This document shows, in pieces, positions 4,535 through 6,034 of a stretch of DNA of 6,034 nucleotides (the stretch's first letter is position 1; every line of letters starts with the position of its first letter). The translations under genes and the position numbers were made by a program. The notes beneath the pieces are model-generated. The model saw nothing but the letters and a program-made list of their open reading frames with translations, was not told the origin of the DNA and did not search any database. Source of the stretch: an uncultured Rhodobacter sp. (GTDB lineage: Bacteria; Pseudomonadota; Alphaproteobacteria; Rhodobacterales; Rhodobacteraceae); contig CALGTJ010000496.1 in NCBI GenBank assembly GCA_937901435.1, positions 1 to 6,034 on the forward strand, read 5' to 3'.

Positions 4535-6034
4535 ATGCGGTATTTAGCACTCGCGATTCTCTTGGCGGCACCTTTCGCAGCGGGCCAGACTGCGGCACAA
4601 CCCGCAGAGTTTGACGCAGCCGACTTTGGCAAAATCGTCATTGCACCCCGGCAATCCGCCGATGGTCTGACATTTGAACAGGCCTTTGGCGATTACCAGA
4701 ACGAGCCTGTGACAGATTACGGGGCCAATGGCCCCGCCGTTAAGATGGGCCGCCCGATCGGACGTCTGGATCTGCTGTATGACAAAGGCAAAACCGGCTT
4801 CTGCACCGCGTTTATTGTCGATAGCGAGCATATCCTGACCAATCACCACTGCGTTCCGGGGATGGACGGCGATATCACCGGTAAGGTCAGCGGCATTTCC
4901 GCCGCGCAGCTTGTGCTGGGTTACATCAATCCGGGTCGCGAGACGGGCGTGGATCGCTATAACGTCTCGACCACGATTGTCGAAACCAACCGCGAGCTTG
5001 ATTATACGATCCTGAAGGTCTTCGGGGATCCCTCGACCAAATACGGGTTGCTGGAACTGACCGATGATGACCCGACGGATTCTGAATTCTTCTGGATCAT
5101 TGGCCATCCAGAGGGCCAGTCGCAACACATCAGCCGCGAAGGCTGTGCGGCGGGCACCCCGGCGCTGTCCACTGAGGGCAAACTGGTCCACACCTGCGAC
5201 ACGCTTGGGGGCAATTCCGGCTCTCCGGTGATCCGGATCAAGGATCAGCGCGTGATCGGTCTGCATAACGCGGGCAACAGCCGCACCGGGTTCAACCAGG
5301 CGATCCCGATGCACGCGATCCTCAAGAACAGCAGGATCCTTCAGGCGGCGGCCAACCCCCTGACCATCGCGCCAACTCCGGCGCCCGTGCCCGTCGCGCC
5401 GCCTCTCGATCCACAGGCGGTGATGTGTCAGGCGATTTGGGGCGAGGCGAAAATACTGGGCTGCATCGGCTACGAGACCTATGCCGCCGAATGTGGCACG
5501 CATACCTTTGCCAGCCTTGCCAACCGCTATATCGCCAAGAATTGCGCCGTTGTGGGCGTGCCCACGCCCGTCAATCCGCCTGTTGTCACACCGGTTAACC
5601 CACCGCGTCCCGGCAATAACGCGGCTGTATTGACCGTAAACGCCAATGGTGGTGGCGATTACCGCGATCTGGCACAGGCTGTGGCCGCCGCACCGGCAAA
5701 CGGGCGGATCGACGTCTTTCCCGGCACCTATACAACCGGCATCTCCGTCAGCAAACCTCTGGACATCGTGGGCGTCGGTGACCGCAGCCGTATCGTTCTG
5801 GAAGTGCGCAACGGCACCGCGATCAACTGGACCGCGCAATCTGGCCGCATCGCCAATCTGACCGTTCGTCAGTTGGGCAGCGGCTCTGCCGCCGTGCTGT
5901 TCAGCGGGGGGGCGGCGACTCTGGAAGACAGCGACCTGACCTCTCGGGGCCTCGCCATCATCGAAATTACAGCCGGGGCCACACCGTTCATTCGCAACAA
6001 CGTGATCCACGATGGCAATGAGTCCGGGGTGTTC
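4535..6034 (+). CDS. Secreted trypsin-like serine protease fused to a right-handed beta-helix domain, 3' end cut by the window edge
   Basis: The window contains 500 uninterrupted codons and no stop. Residues 1-21 are a Sec-type signal peptide (MRYLALAILLAAPFAAG...), probably cleaved after A21; no lipobox cysteine is present. A trypsin-like domain occupies about 70-270 with a full catalytic triad: H105 in LTNHHC, D156 in ELDYTIL and S228 in GGNSGSP. C90/C106 and C204/C221 are placed as in disulfides of this family. A proline-rich linker (280-293) leads to a four-cysteine segment (296-340), then a second proline-rich linker (343-360). From 365 the chain resembles the start of a pectin-lyase-like parallel beta-helix: NGGGDYRDLAQAV (371-383), VFPGTYTTGISV (394-405), and repeating strands with IANLTV and FIRNNVIHDG. 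The protein is presumably exported to the periplasm or outside the cell. The substrate is unknown; the beta-helix may bind polysaccharide or may be a passive scaffold. It follows purC by 120 bases but is functionally unrelated to it. Confidence 0.88.
   Translation, partial: MRYLALAILLAAPFAAGQTAAQPAEFDAADFGKIVIAPRQSADGLTFEQAFGDYQNEPVTDYGANGPAVKMGRPIGRLDLLYDKGKTGFCTAFIVDSEHILTNHHCVPGMDGDITGKVSGISAAQLVLGYINPGRETGVDRYNVSTTIVETNRELDYTILKVFGDPSTKYGLLELTDDDPTDSEFFWIIGHPEGQSQHISREGCAAGTPALSTEGKLVHTCDTLGGNSGSPVIRIKDQRVIGLHNAGNSRTGFNQAIPMHAILKNSRILQAAANPLTIAPTPAPVPVAPPLDPQAVMCQAIWGEAKILGCIGYETYAAECGTHTFASLANRYIAKNCAVVGVPTPVNPPVVTPVNPPRPGNNAAVLTVNANGGGDYRDLAQAVAAAPANGRIDVFPGTYTTGISVSKPLDIVGVGDRSRIVLEVRNGTAINWTAQSGRIANLTVRQLGSGSAAVLFSGGAATLEDSDLTSRGLAIIEITAGATPFIRNNVIHDGNESGVF

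Noticed and set aside
4544..6010. Long open frame (488 codons) antisense to the protease gene
   Set aside because: It mirrors the codon bias of a GC-rich sense gene. The sense frame has a signal peptide, catalytic motifs and a strong ribosome binding site, while the antisense product is a low-complexity R/G/H/D-rich chain with no recognisable domain.

Overview
The window looks like chromosomal DNA of an alphaproteobacterium, most likely a Rhodobacteraceae (Roseobacter/Paracoccus-type) species. The base composition is GC-rich. It encodes the F1-ATPase inhibitor subunit zeta (DUF1476), a family characteristic of alphaproteobacteria, divergent from purC, an arrangement I associate with Rhodobacterales. 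The betaine-homocysteine methyltransferase and the short MprF also fit this group. This placement comes from recalled family knowledge, not from a search.

Layout. Positions 1-949 (minus): 3'-truncated zinc-dependent betaine-homocysteine S-methyltransferase (bmt). Positions 1059-2963 (minus): MprF-type membrane protein with an N-terminal LPG-synthase/flippase-like membrane half and a C-terminal cytosolic DUF2156 aminoacyl-phosphatidylglycerol synthase half. The 109-base gap between these two holds a 39-codon frame that begins inside the mprF stop codon and ends inside the bmt start. Positions 3126-3440 (minus): ATPase inhibitor zeta. Positions 3653-4414 (plus): purC, divergent from zeta across a 212-base regulatory region with four short direct repeats. 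Positions 4535-6034 (plus): a secreted trypsin-like serine protease joined through a four-cysteine segment to a right-handed beta-helix domain; it runs off the right edge without a stop.

How the genes relate. The four left genes are housekeeping or envelope functions: methionine regeneration from betaine, lipid charge modification, braking of ATP hydrolysis, and purine synthesis. They do not form one pathway. Zeta and purC share a divergent promoter region. mprF and bmt may be partly co-transcribed, although a candidate internal promoter for bmt lies over the mprF 3' end. The protease has its own strong ribosome binding site and looks like an accessory gene placed after purC.

There are no mobile elements, CRISPR arrays, tRNA or rRNA genes in the window. 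No gene-free stretch exceeds 300 bases. The most unusual item is the protease/beta-helix fusion. I saw no convincing wholly new multi-gene system.
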